Of a stretch of 20,759 nucleotides of DNA, positions 14,761 to 20,759 are shown in pieces. The number at the start of each line of letters is the position of its first letter. Position 1 is the stretch's first letter. The notes below the pieces were generated by a model. That model searched no databases. It saw only the letters and a list, made by a program, of their open reading frames with translations, and had not been told where the DNA came from. The stretch lies in IMG/VR virus record IMGVR_UViG_3300002835_001359, positions 1-20,759 of that record; one strand, given 5' to 3'. Both the position numbers and the translations under genes were made by a program. This DNA comes from a virus.

Positions 14761-14780
14761 AATATTTAACACTAAATATT
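14761..14780. promoter_or_regulatory. Palindromic divergent promoter candidate
   Basis: AATATTTA (14761-14768) and TAAATATT (14773-14780) are perfect 8-base inverted arms around ACAC. Each arm presents TAAATA, six of the eight bases of the T4 late octamer, facing outward. One would serve the leftward GNAT-kinase-radical SAM operon and the other the rightward oxygenase operon. By T4 late spacing the rightward start would fall at about 14784, the A of the start codon. Confidence 0.45.
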
Positions 14781-14783
14781 TGA

Positions 14784-15590
14784 ATGATAAGAGGAATTGG
14801 TGGCCGACCATATATTGATTTAACTCCACATTTGGATATAGAAGGTTTTAGGAAATTACATCCTGAAATTTGCCGAGGATTTGCTTTGGCTAGAGAATAT
14901 GCCAAAGAAGGCACATGGATGTCGCCAGGATTTAATCTACAAGACATGAGTTATCAATTGAATTGGAAACCAATTTATCAGGCTGTGAAAGAATATCTTG
15001 CACTGCCCATAGATCATCCTATTAGAAAAAACGGTGATGATTTGTATGCCAATATCAAAGATTACCGCACAAGAAATCAATTCACACGCTACCTCAAAGC
15101 AGTGTTGGGTGCCAAAGATCCATACATCTATTATTTTTTATGGAATGAAGGCGATTGGGATAATAGAAATTCTGAAAGACATCTCACAGAAGAAAGCAAA
15201 CATTTTCCTGGATTGGTCACATGGATTAAAAATCTTGTGGATCAAAACATTATCAGTCAAATAGGTAGGGTAATATTTTTTCACTGTGAACACGATGGAC
15301 AACCATTTGAACACAGAGATCTAGATGGCAAACTGGGTGATCAACAAGGATACAGTGATCATCGCAATGAGTTCATACACATACGTTATAACACCAAGAG
15401 AGGATTTTATATCTGGGATCCTGAAACAAAAAACAAAGTTTATATCAATTCAAATGCTGCTTTCTGGAATGATCAAGACTGGCACGGTGGTGAAATTAAT
15501 CGTGAACAAGAGTATGGATTAAGAATTGATTGTGTGTTTACAGATGCATTTAGAAAAAAATTAGGCATCGATAATCTACAAAATTATTAA
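14784..15590 (+). CDS. 2-oxoglutarate/Fe(II) oxygenase-like protein (aspartyl/asparaginyl hydroxylase-like)
   Basis: A 268-residue protein. The N-terminal half (1-150) is helical and unassigned. The C-terminal half looks like a cupin oxygenase core. It has FFHCEHDGQPFEHRD with H177 and D179 as the HxD iron ligands, then HIRYNTKRGFYIWDPETK, then DWHGG with the distal H234, and YGLRID with R247 as the likely 2-oxoglutarate-binding Arg. Such enzymes hydroxylate amino-acid side chains, small molecules or nucleic-acid bases. The start has no upstream Shine-Dalgarno sequence and lies directly after the palindromic promoter. It is the first gene of a seven-gene rightward run. The target is unknown. 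Confidence 0.72.
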   Translation: MIRGIGGRPYIDLTPHLDIEGFRKLHPEICRGFALAREYAKEGTWMSPGFNLQDMSYQLNWKPIYQAVKEYLALPIDHPIRKNGDDLYANIKDYRTRNQFTRYLKAVLGAKDPYIYYFLWNEGDWDNRNSERHLTEESKHFPGLVTWIKNLVDQNIISQIGRVIFFHCEHDGQPFEHRDLDGKLGDQQGYSDHRNEFIHIRYNTKRGFYIWDPETKNKVYINSNAAFWNDQDWHGGEINREQEYGLRIDCVFTDAFRKKLGIDNLQNY

Positions 15591-15591
15591 T

Positions 15592-16215
15592 ATGAATAAC
15601 TTTCATCGTTTTATAAATCTACCTTTTACCATAGATAAACCAAAAATTTTTGATACATTAAAAGTGCCTAACTGGTCAAGTGGTGGTATGACTTTTGAAC
15701 TAGCTAAACAGCATGTTGACACAAGAATACTTGAATGGTTGGATAGTTTTAATATTTCCACATCTCAATTTTTTGAAGGAACTTACACTGCACCTAATAA
15801 TGGATCTATTGGCATACACAGCGATACAGATACATTGTCAGACATGACCAAATTACTTTTTATTTGGGGACCAGAAAACAGTTTCACTAGATGGTGGGAG
15901 CCTAAAATTGATGCAGTTTCTTCAAAGATGCGACCAGATCAAGGAGGCCCGCATGCTGAAATTTTTAATCCTGATACGTATGTTTATGAATTTGATGATG
16001 CAGATAGAGCACTGTGTTATGAAGAAAAAGATTGTAATTTATTATATGAAAAAGTTTTATTTAAACCAAGCATAATTAACGCAGGCAGATTGCATAGTAC
16101 ATTTAATAATGGAAGTGAAGATAGATGGGGTCTTACTCTTACATTGATAAAAAATAATAAAAGATTGCAGTTTTTTGAAGCATTAGAAATTTTTAAAGAC
16201 ATAATACATGAATAA
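15592..16215 (+). CDS. 2OG-Fe(II) oxygenase-like protein, paralog 1
   Basis: A 207-residue protein beginning one base after the previous stop. The iron site can be read as H76 and D78 in HSDTDTL with distal H168 in GRLHSTFN, and R178 as the 2-oxoglutarate Arg. This is the H-x-D...H...R pattern of prolyl-hydroxylase-like oxygenases. A distinctive WGPENSFTRWW block (92-102) follows the HxD strand. It is clearly paralogous to the next gene, with the same order of motifs and the same C-terminal ending (FKDxIHE). Recent duplication is suggested by a shared 27-base identity. Substrate unknown. Confidence 0.75.
   Translation: MNNFHRFINLPFTIDKPKIFDTLKVPNWSSGGMTFELAKQHVDTRILEWLDSFNISTSQFFEGTYTAPNNGSIGIHSDTDTLSDMTKLLFIWGPENSFTRWWEPKIDAVSSKMRPDQGGPHAEIFNPDTYVYEFDDADRALCYEEKDCNLLYEKVLFKPSIINAGRLHSTFNNGSEDRWGLTLTLIKNNKRLQFFEALEIFKDIIHE
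15871..15897 (+). repeat. 27-base direct repeat, copy 1
   Basis: This stretch is identical to 16490-16516 and encodes most of the PENSFTRWW block in paralog 1. The spacing of 619 bases equals about one gene length. It marks duplication, gene conversion or strong constraint. Confidence 0.85.
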
Positions 16216-16822
16216 AAATATGTCTAATAAAAATTACTATCATAGATATCTACAACTGCCTTTCACAGTGAAGAAACCTAATTGTTTTAAAACTTTAGAT
16301 CACGCTGATATTGTGTTGGTAGATCCACAATACGTTGACACACGTGTTATTGATTGGATTCAACTGCACGATGTAAAAGTATCCAATCTTATTGAAGGAT
16401 TTTATACTCCCACAAATGGTGGGAAAATACCCCTGCACAATGACACCCCCACACTGTGTAATGCTACTAAAATAAATTTTACTTGGGGGCCAGAAAACAG
16501 TTTCACTAGATGGTGGCGTGTGAAACAATCAAAATATTTAAAACCGGTCAAACCAGACAATAGTCATATATCAGCTGCGGGAGTGGTGCCCGATATAGTG
16601 GTCACAGATGCCTACTCAGCAAATGAAGAAGATTGTGATTTGGTGCATGAGCAAGTGATCAATAGACCCAGTTTGATGAACATAGGACAACTGCACAGCA
16701 CATTCAATCCCAACATGACTGAAGATCGTTGGACTTTGTGTTTTACTCTGTTAAAATTAGATAACACACATCTACAATTTGAAGAAGCTGTGCAAATATT
16801 CAAAGATTATATTCATGAATAG
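16208..16822 (+). CDS. 2OG-Fe(II) oxygenase-like protein, paralog 2
   Basis: A 204-residue paralog of the previous gene. The iron ligands read H77 and D79 in LHNDTPTL, distal H163 in GQLHSTFNPN and R174 in EDRW. WGPENSFTRWW (93-103) is identical to the other copy, and FKDYIHE ends the protein. It starts eight bases before the previous stop (ATGAATAA); an in-frame ATG at 16220 also aligns with the paralog start. The middle (110-150) differs most, with a different spacing, so the substrates may differ. It probably arose by tandem duplication. Confidence 0.75.
   Translation: MNKNMSNKNYYHRYLQLPFTVKKPNCFKTLDHADIVLVDPQYVDTRVIDWIQLHDVKVSNLIEGFYTPTNGGKIPLHNDTPTLCNATKINFTWGPENSFTRWWRVKQSKYLKPVKPDNSHISAAGVVPDIVVTDAYSANEEDCDLVHEQVINRPSLMNIGQLHSTFNPNMTEDRWTLCFTLLKLDNTHLQFEEAVQIFKDYIHE
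16490..16516 (+). repeat. 27-base direct repeat, copy 2
   Basis: Identical to 15871-15897, in the same reading position of the paralogous oxygenase gene. Confidence 0.85.
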
Positions 16823-17354
16823 AACAGTGCGTATTACCTGCCCCAAAGAATTTAATAAAAAATACATGTCTCGTCAACATGACAATTATATCAACAAGTT
16901 GGATGTGTATCACAACGCACAAAAAATATTTGCCAACATTGATGATGCAGAGGAGAATCTTCCTATAATATTAGAAAAATCCATTGTGTTCGATAATATC
17001 AATGTTTTTGAATTCAATTATGATATTAAATTTCATTCAGTGGAAGAGCAGGCCAAAATTATATGGAGTCTTAAACCCCACCATTTTTACCTGTATCAAA
17101 GTCATGTGCAGTTGATCAGACTCAACAGTGTGCAAGGCAGTGAACATGTGTCAGATGACTATTGTATCACAGTGAAGTGTAATCAACACACTCACTCAGT
17201 GGGCAAGGAATATCATCAAGGACAACATCAAAACATAAATTTTGAGGATCTCATAGATGCCAATGGATACTGTTGTTTCAGCGTGGAAACCAAAAAAGTT
17301 TTTGATAACACTTCAGCCATCACATACGATCAATTACAATTTGAAATACTATAA
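16815..17354 (+). CDS. Protein of unknown function in the oxygenase-aminotransferase operon
   Basis: I use ATG 16815 (179 residues), which overlaps the previous stop by eight bases (ATGAATAG), exactly as at the 16208 junction. An in-frame upstream ATG at 16779 would read through the conserved C-terminus of the oxygenase. Visible stretches are RTVRITCPKEFNKKYMSRQH, HHFYLYQSHVQLIRLNSVQG and a late NGYCCFSVETKKVF. The several His residues (for example HTHSVGKEYHQGQHQ, about 131-145) could bind metal, but no HxD...H...R pattern is convincing. There is no membrane helix. It sits between oxygenases and the aminotransferase, so a role in the same pathway is likely but the function is unrecognised. 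Confidence 0.75.
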   Translation: MNRTVRITCPKEFNKKYMSRQHDNYINKLDVYHNAQKIFANIDDAEENLPIILEKSIVFDNINVFEFNYDIKFHSVEEQAKIIWSLKPHHFYLYQSHVQLIRLNSVQGSEHVSDDYCITVKCNQHTHSVGKEYHQGQHQNINFEDLIDANGYCCFSVETKKVFDNTSAITYDQLQFEIL

Positions 17355-17362
17355 TTATTGCT

Positions 17363-18478
17363 ATGACTCTCAAAGGACTTATACCTGGCAGACAGCAGCC
17401 CACACACCCAGCAGACAAACATTGGCAATTTGGTACTGTTATGAATGGCGTTAAAAAGGTTGATCCTTTGTTGCATTATAGTTGCTTTACTTTGGGATTC
17501 GATAGATCAGACATCATTCAATATGTGTGTGATGCTATGAAAAATATCAAACCAGAAATAGCAGAATCTATTGTGCATGCTGAAGATTTAAAATTAAACC
17601 ATGCAAGTTATGAACTCAGCAATAAATTGTTTGAGATGAGTGGGGGATATAGAAGCTTCTTCGCATTGTCAGGCAGTGATGCCAACGAAGGAGCGATAAA
17701 GTTATCTTCTGCCTATCATCATGTGAAGAAAAACAATAACAAAAAACAAGTGATAAGTTTTGAGGGCAGTTATCACGGCAGCACTTTCCTTAACAACAAT
17801 CTTGGAGATCTACTGATGATTAATCCCATGTACACCATGGATAGGTATCATGGTGCAACAAGACTTGCCAGAGATTTCGAAATAGATCAGGTGGATTGGA
17901 CCAAAGTGATGAGTGTGATAGTAGAACCATGTTCATACGGTGGGGACATGACTCCAAACTCAAATGAGTTTTGGCAAAAATTAAAACATGTTCAACAAAC
18001 ATTTGATGTGTTGATCATTATGGATGATATTTTTATAGGGGGAGGCAAAACAGGTAATTATTTTGGGTGGAAACACTTGCCCATACAACCTGATATCTGC
18101 ACCATGGGCAAAGCCATCACAGGTGGATATTTTCCTTTGAGCATTACCATGTACAATGAAAAAATACATCAAACATTGCCCACAAACTTTGATTGGGATC
18201 ATGGATACACCTATAATTTTTCTCTGTCAGGCATCAACAGTGCTTTGAAATATATGGACATACTGGAAAAAGAACAGGTATTGAACAACCATCAAACAAT
18301 TCAAAACACTGCTGTTAAAACTATTCAAAGCACAGGTTTTGAAATACTGAATCGTTTTGGTTGCCTTTATATGATACGCAAAGGCAATTATAAAAATTTA
18401 TATATTGTGCCTTTGAACGCTACAGAAGAATATTTTACTGTGCTTAAACAAAATTTAGAATCATATGAAAATAATTGA
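17363..18478 (+). CDS. Class III PLP-dependent aminotransferase
   Basis: A 371-residue fold-type I, class III aminotransferase, of the group containing ornithine, GSA and DAPA aminotransferases. SGSDANEGAIKL (103-114) is the cofactor-binding segment. SYHGST (136-141), VEPCSYGG (188-194), the Asp pair D221-D222 in IIMDDIFIGGGKTG, and TMGKAITGGYFPLS with the Schiff-base lysine K250 follow in order. The protein is somewhat short for the class (often 400-450). The usual DE..Q after the strand reads DD.F, so contacts to PLP and donor specificity may differ. The start is nine bases after the previous gene. Its substrate is unknown; class III enzymes often act on terminal amino groups, which would suit the amidinotransferase two genes downstream. 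Confidence 0.9.
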   Translation: MTLKGLIPGRQQPTHPADKHWQFGTVMNGVKKVDPLLHYSCFTLGFDRSDIIQYVCDAMKNIKPEIAESIVHAEDLKLNHASYELSNKLFEMSGGYRSFFALSGSDANEGAIKLSSAYHHVKKNNNKKQVISFEGSYHGSTFLNNNLGDLLMINPMYTMDRYHGATRLARDFEIDQVDWTKVMSVIVEPCSYGGDMTPNSNEFWQKLKHVQQTFDVLIIMDDIFIGGGKTGNYFGWKHLPIQPDICTMGKAITGGYFPLSITMYNEKIHQTLPTNFDWDHGYTYNFSLSGINSALKYMDILEKEQVLNNHQTIQNTAVKTIQSTGFEILNRFGCLYMIRKGNYKNLYIVPLNATEEYFTVLKQNLESYENN

Positions 18479-19019
18479 TAATTTTTTTGACCTTGCAACT
18501 CTATCAGAACTAAAAAAAGCCATTCAAAATGAAATAGCCAACGAAAACAGTGCTATTAAAAAATCCGACCTGAGCACAGAAAAAGATCATGTGGGATTAG
18601 AAAACAGCAATTATTATTTTTTAAATGGTCCTGCTAAAATTATTGTATTAAAAAATTTAGTGACAAATAAGTTGTTGTCTGCTGAAGTGATGGATGATAA
18701 CGACAGTGTGCTACGCTACCATGTAAATAGAGCTCCCTACAATGCTAGATGGCACTTGGATGGATTGTATGCTAAAAAAGGCGAATTGGATTACATAGGC
18801 ATAACAATTTTTTTAAATGATGTTTGGCAAACAAATGACGGAGGATTGTTTGTTTATAAAGAAAATAAAAATGATACTCAAGGTAAGTTCGTTGAACCCA
18901 TAGGTAATAGAGTTATAATTAACTCCAAAGATCTTGATCACGCAGTTACAGCAATAACCAACCAAGAAGTGATTCGATATTCTTTACAGATGTTTATTAA
19001 TCACAAATACTTAATATGA
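18465..19019 (+). CDS. Prolyl-4-hydroxylase-type 2OG-Fe(II) oxygenase
   Basis: A 184-residue oxygenase of the P4H/PKHD type. WHLDG (96-100) gives H97 and D99. The strand YIGITIFLND leads to GGLFVY. The distal iron ligand is H159 in DLDHAVT and R171 binds 2-oxoglutarate. The N-terminal MKIIDNFFDLATLSELKKAI is the usual start of this fold. It overlaps the aminotransferase by 14 bases and the amidinotransferase by four (ATGA), so the three are probably coupled. Its substrate could be the same metabolite or a peptide-bound residue. It is more AT-rich by eye than the core genes. Confidence 0.85.
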   Translation: MKIIDNFFDLATLSELKKAIQNEIANENSAIKKSDLSTEKDHVGLENSNYYFLNGPAKIIVLKNLVTNKLLSAEVMDDNDSVLRYHVNRAPYNARWHLDGLYAKKGELDYIGITIFLNDVWQTNDGGLFVYKENKNDTQGKFVEPIGNRVIINSKDLDHAVTAITNQEVIRYSLQMFINHKYLI

Positions 19020-20089
19020 TACACACAGAATTTGATCCATTACAAGAAGTAATTGTGGGAGATTGTTATGCTCCTGGAGATATGGATCACTTTTTACCCA
19101 AAGAAAGCATATCAAGTTTCAATAAAATACTGGAAGAAACCAAACAAGACCTTAACAATCTTGCAGATTTTATAAAAAACTCTAACATTAAAGTGCATAG
19201 ACCAGAAGTATTAAAATATACAAAATCTATAGAGATGCCTAATTTTAAAGTAAATTTTCCCATGTGCCCTATGGTACCTAGAGATCAATATCTAATTTTG
19301 GATAGACAAATTATACAAACTTATACCAGCTACACAGATAGATATTTTGATTCGTTGAGTTATGTGAAAATTTTCAATGAATTGTTCAAAGAAGGATACA
19401 ATTGGATTTCACAACCTTTGCCTAAACTAATCAATACTCAGATAGATGAAAATTGGTACATATCTGACTCTATCTATCAAGAAAAATTATCAGATCAATT
19501 GCTATGGCACACAGCTGCCATATTCAAAGCAGGAGATTCTTTGCTGTATAACAGTAGAGGTCCTGGTTCTAGCTTTGGTTTGGAATGGTTCAAACGTAAT
19601 TGTAAGGATTATACACTGATTGAAAACACTGGTGATACTGTGTTTAAAAACTACGGACATATTGATCATGGATTTTTATTAATAGACGATGACACAGTAA
19701 TACATGCTGGCATAGAATGGGTGCCTTTGGCATTAAGAAATAAAAAATTAATAGATGTTAAAAACTACGTTGGCAAAGTTGTGATAGACAACTATATTAA
19801 AGACTATACTGCCACAGATGGCAGATATTCCAATGCTTGGTTGGAGCAATATCTGGCTAATTGGCGAGGATACACACAAGAAGTTTGTTTTGATTTAAAC
19901 GTATTAATTTTAGATTCAAAAAACATATTGTTTGGCAAACATTTGCCTGAACTATTTCAATATTTAAAGACTTTCAACATCAATTGTCATGTGGTGCCAC
20001 AACGTCACGAAGTATATTGGGAAGGTGGAACTCATTGCTGCACACTAGATGTTAAAAGAAAAGGTTCAAAAAGAAAGATAATAAATTAA
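19016..20089 (+). CDS. Glycine amidinotransferase-like enzyme (L-arginine:amine amidinotransferase)
   Basis: A 357-residue protein with the architecture of AGAT/StrB amidinotransferases, which move the amidino group of arginine to an amine acceptor. GHIDHGF (214-220) holds the catalytic His H215. The C-terminal WEGGTHCCTLDVKRKG (335-350) holds the expected nucleophile C341. The N-terminal FDPLQEVIVGD start and the RGPGSSFGLEWFK segment are typical. In AGAT relatives, the stretch before the central AG has an Asp-rich DAADF-like sequence; here it reads HTAAIF (165-170), so the triad Asp seems to be missing or moved. The acceptor is unknown. It ends tail-to-tail, four bases overlapping, with the SDR gene. 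Deiminase-type relatives are an alternative, but GG-HC-T and overall length favour amidinotransferase. Confidence 0.85.
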   Translation: MIHTEFDPLQEVIVGDCYAPGDMDHFLPKESISSFNKILEETKQDLNNLADFIKNSNIKVHRPEVLKYTKSIEMPNFKVNFPMCPMVPRDQYLILDRQIIQTYTSYTDRYFDSLSYVKIFNELFKEGYNWISQPLPKLINTQIDENWYISDSIYQEKLSDQLLWHTAAIFKAGDSLLYNSRGPGSSFGLEWFKRNCKDYTLIENTGDTVFKNYGHIDHGFLLIDDDTVIHAGIEWVPLALRNKKLIDVKNYVGKVVIDNYIKDYTATDGRYSNAWLEQYLANWRGYTQEVCFDLNVLILDSKNILFGKHLPELFQYLKTFNINCHVVPQRHEVYWEGGTHCCTLDVKRKGSKRKIIN

Positions 20090-20640
20090 ATTTTTCTTAC
20101 ATCAATAGTGCTGATGTACAAAGGCTCATTCAACACAGTATTAAAAATACGAATGATATCTTGAGTATCACAGAAAGGCTCACTCTGTCTAACTCCGACT
20201 TTTTCACCATAATTTAAAATTCGTATCAGCACACTTTGAGGTTGAGTACCAAATGGTGTTTTGATACTTAATAATCTATGCACATTTTCCAAATGAATTT
20301 TTTGTTTAATATAATTTAAATCAGCGCCCACTTGTTTTAAAATATTTTCTGATAACTCAGTGCCCAATGTCCCAAAAGTTATTATTTTGCCTGTTTTATT
20401 TGTTTCACTCCATTTTTTATGAACCATCATCAACAGTTGAATCTGCGCATCACCCACGTGTGCTAGATTGACAAAATGATCATAATTCGCACTTTGATCA
20501 ACCACTCGTTGAATATCTTCCAATTTGTTCAAATCGTATCCAGTGTTTCTAGATATGCCCACAACTTCATGATGATGTTTGAGATATTCAAACAACACAG
20601 TTCCCATAGGAGAAGTATGTCCTGTCATTAATATTTTCAT
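20086..20640 (-). CDS. Short NAD(P)-dependent epimerase/dehydrogenase-like (SDR) protein
   Basis: A 184-residue Rossmann-fold protein, short for the epimerase class (usually 300). MKILMTGHTSPMG (1-13) is a TGxxxxxG dinucleotide-binding motif, and R31 after a beta strand suggests NADP preference. FVNLAH (56-61) follows the third strand. KIITFGTLGTE (85-95) occupies the place of the catalytic Ser/Thr and Y110-K114 make the YxxxK pair. The substrate-binding domain is much reduced. It could oxidise, reduce or epimerise a sugar or hydroxylated product. It lies in a leftward unit with an upstream gene (ATGA overlap), and its stop codon shares the palindrome TTAA with that of the amidinotransferase. 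Confidence 0.75.
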   Translation of the reverse strand: MKILMTGHTSPMGTVLFEYLKHHHEVVGISRNTGYDLNKLEDIQRVVDQSANYDHFVNLAHVGDAQIQLLMMVHKKWSETNKTGKIITFGTLGTELSENILKQVGADLNYIKQKIHLENVHRLLSIKTPFGTQPQSVLIRILNYGEKVGVRQSEPFCDTQDIIRIFNTVLNEPLYISTIDVRKI

Positions 20641-20759
20641 GATACTGTAAACCTCACTATCTGTATAAATCTGCTGTCCATGCTGCTACCATGTCCGTAT
20701 TCTTCAATTTCAAACATGATAGGATTGACTCCTTGCCAATAGAATTCTTTTTCTGCACT
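20637..20759 (-). CDS. C-terminal part of an unidentified gene (partial)
   Basis: The minus strand is open from the window end to a TGA at 20639-20637 that overlaps the SDR start as ATGA. The 40 visible residues include FYWQGVNPIMFEIEEYGHG and end VRFTVS. This tail looks like a beta-rich enzyme end but no family can be named. The coupling implies the same unit as the SDR gene. Confidence 0.65.
   Translation of the reverse strand, partial: SAEKEFYWQGVNPIMFEIEEYGHGSSMDSRFIQIVRFTVS

Noticed and set aside
15609-15616. TATAAATC late-promoter-like octamer in paralog 1
   Set aside because: It lies inside the first codons of a coupled gene and would not provide a useful leader for any start.
18892-18919. 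Possible internal sigma70 promoter before the amidinotransferase (TTGAAC, 16 bases, TATAAT)
   Set aside because: The -10 is perfect but the -35 has only four matches, and it sits within coding AT-rich DNA where such matches are expected by chance.
20661-20668. TATAAATC octamer near the window end
   Set aside because: It is inside a minus-strand gene and would point antisense.
1-20759. tRNA genes, integrase, transposase or attachment sites
   Set aside because: No cloverleaf-like sequence or mobile-element protein was seen. Coding is continuous and the few gaps are short and promoter-like.

Overview
This window looks like part of the genome of a lytic, AT-rich, T4-like marine myovirus, of the kind that infects SAR11 bacteria or marine cyanobacteria. 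The evidence is very dense coding with start/stop overlaps (TAATG, ATGA), a T4-RNase H-type flap nuclease, T4-late-promoter-like octamers (TATAAATA, CATAAATA), a receptor-binding-type tail protein, phage-borne folE and queE, and a run of small genes resembling, from memory, the conserved unknowns of marine T4-like phages. No search was possible, so taxonomy is inference. No tRNA, CRISPR array, integrase or insertion sequence was seen, and no stretch over 300 bases lacks a gene.

Layout. (1) 1-1844, plus strand: the end of an unidentified gene, a HIT-family protein and two consecutive SGNH-type hydrolases. (2) 1819-5168: a strong sigma70-type promoter drives GTP cyclohydrolase I (folE), two tiny genes (one a 55-residue membrane protein at 2751-2918), 7-carboxy-7-deazaguanine synthase (queE), a small unknown and a FEN/RNase H-type 5' nuclease. 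folE and queE are steps one and three of preQ0 synthesis, which phages can use for 7-deazaguanine DNA modification. (3) 5165-6869: five small unknowns, the last two behind a late-type promoter. (4) 6935-9404: a second strong sigma70-type promoter, then a MoxR-like AAA+ ATPase and a protein with an HExxH metallopeptidase-like domain plus a VWA domain, separated by a perfect 9-bp hairpin. (5) 9404-10910: four small conserved-looking unknowns. (6) 10942-12344: a perfect TATAAATA and a tail-fibre-type protein with a GNVT-like tandem repeat.

(7) 12356-20759 is the unusual part: a dense accessory block of tailoring enzymes. Going left are a GNAT-like protein, a degenerate kinase-like protein and a radical SAM protein with an N-terminal Cys/His knuckle. 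Going right from a palindromic divergent promoter are a 2OG-Fe(II) oxygenase, two tandem paralogous 2OG oxygenases, an unknown, a class III PLP aminotransferase, another prolyl-hydroxylase-type 2OG oxygenase and a glycine-amidinotransferase-like enzyme. A minus-strand SDR/epimerase and the end of one more gene close the window. These rightward genes overlap or nearly abut, so they look like one operon. Together they resemble a small biosynthetic cluster that could hydroxylate, transaminate and amidinate a substrate, perhaps a surface glycan, a modified amino acid or a small molecule. I consider this the best candidate for an undescribed system, but its substrate cannot be read from the sequence.
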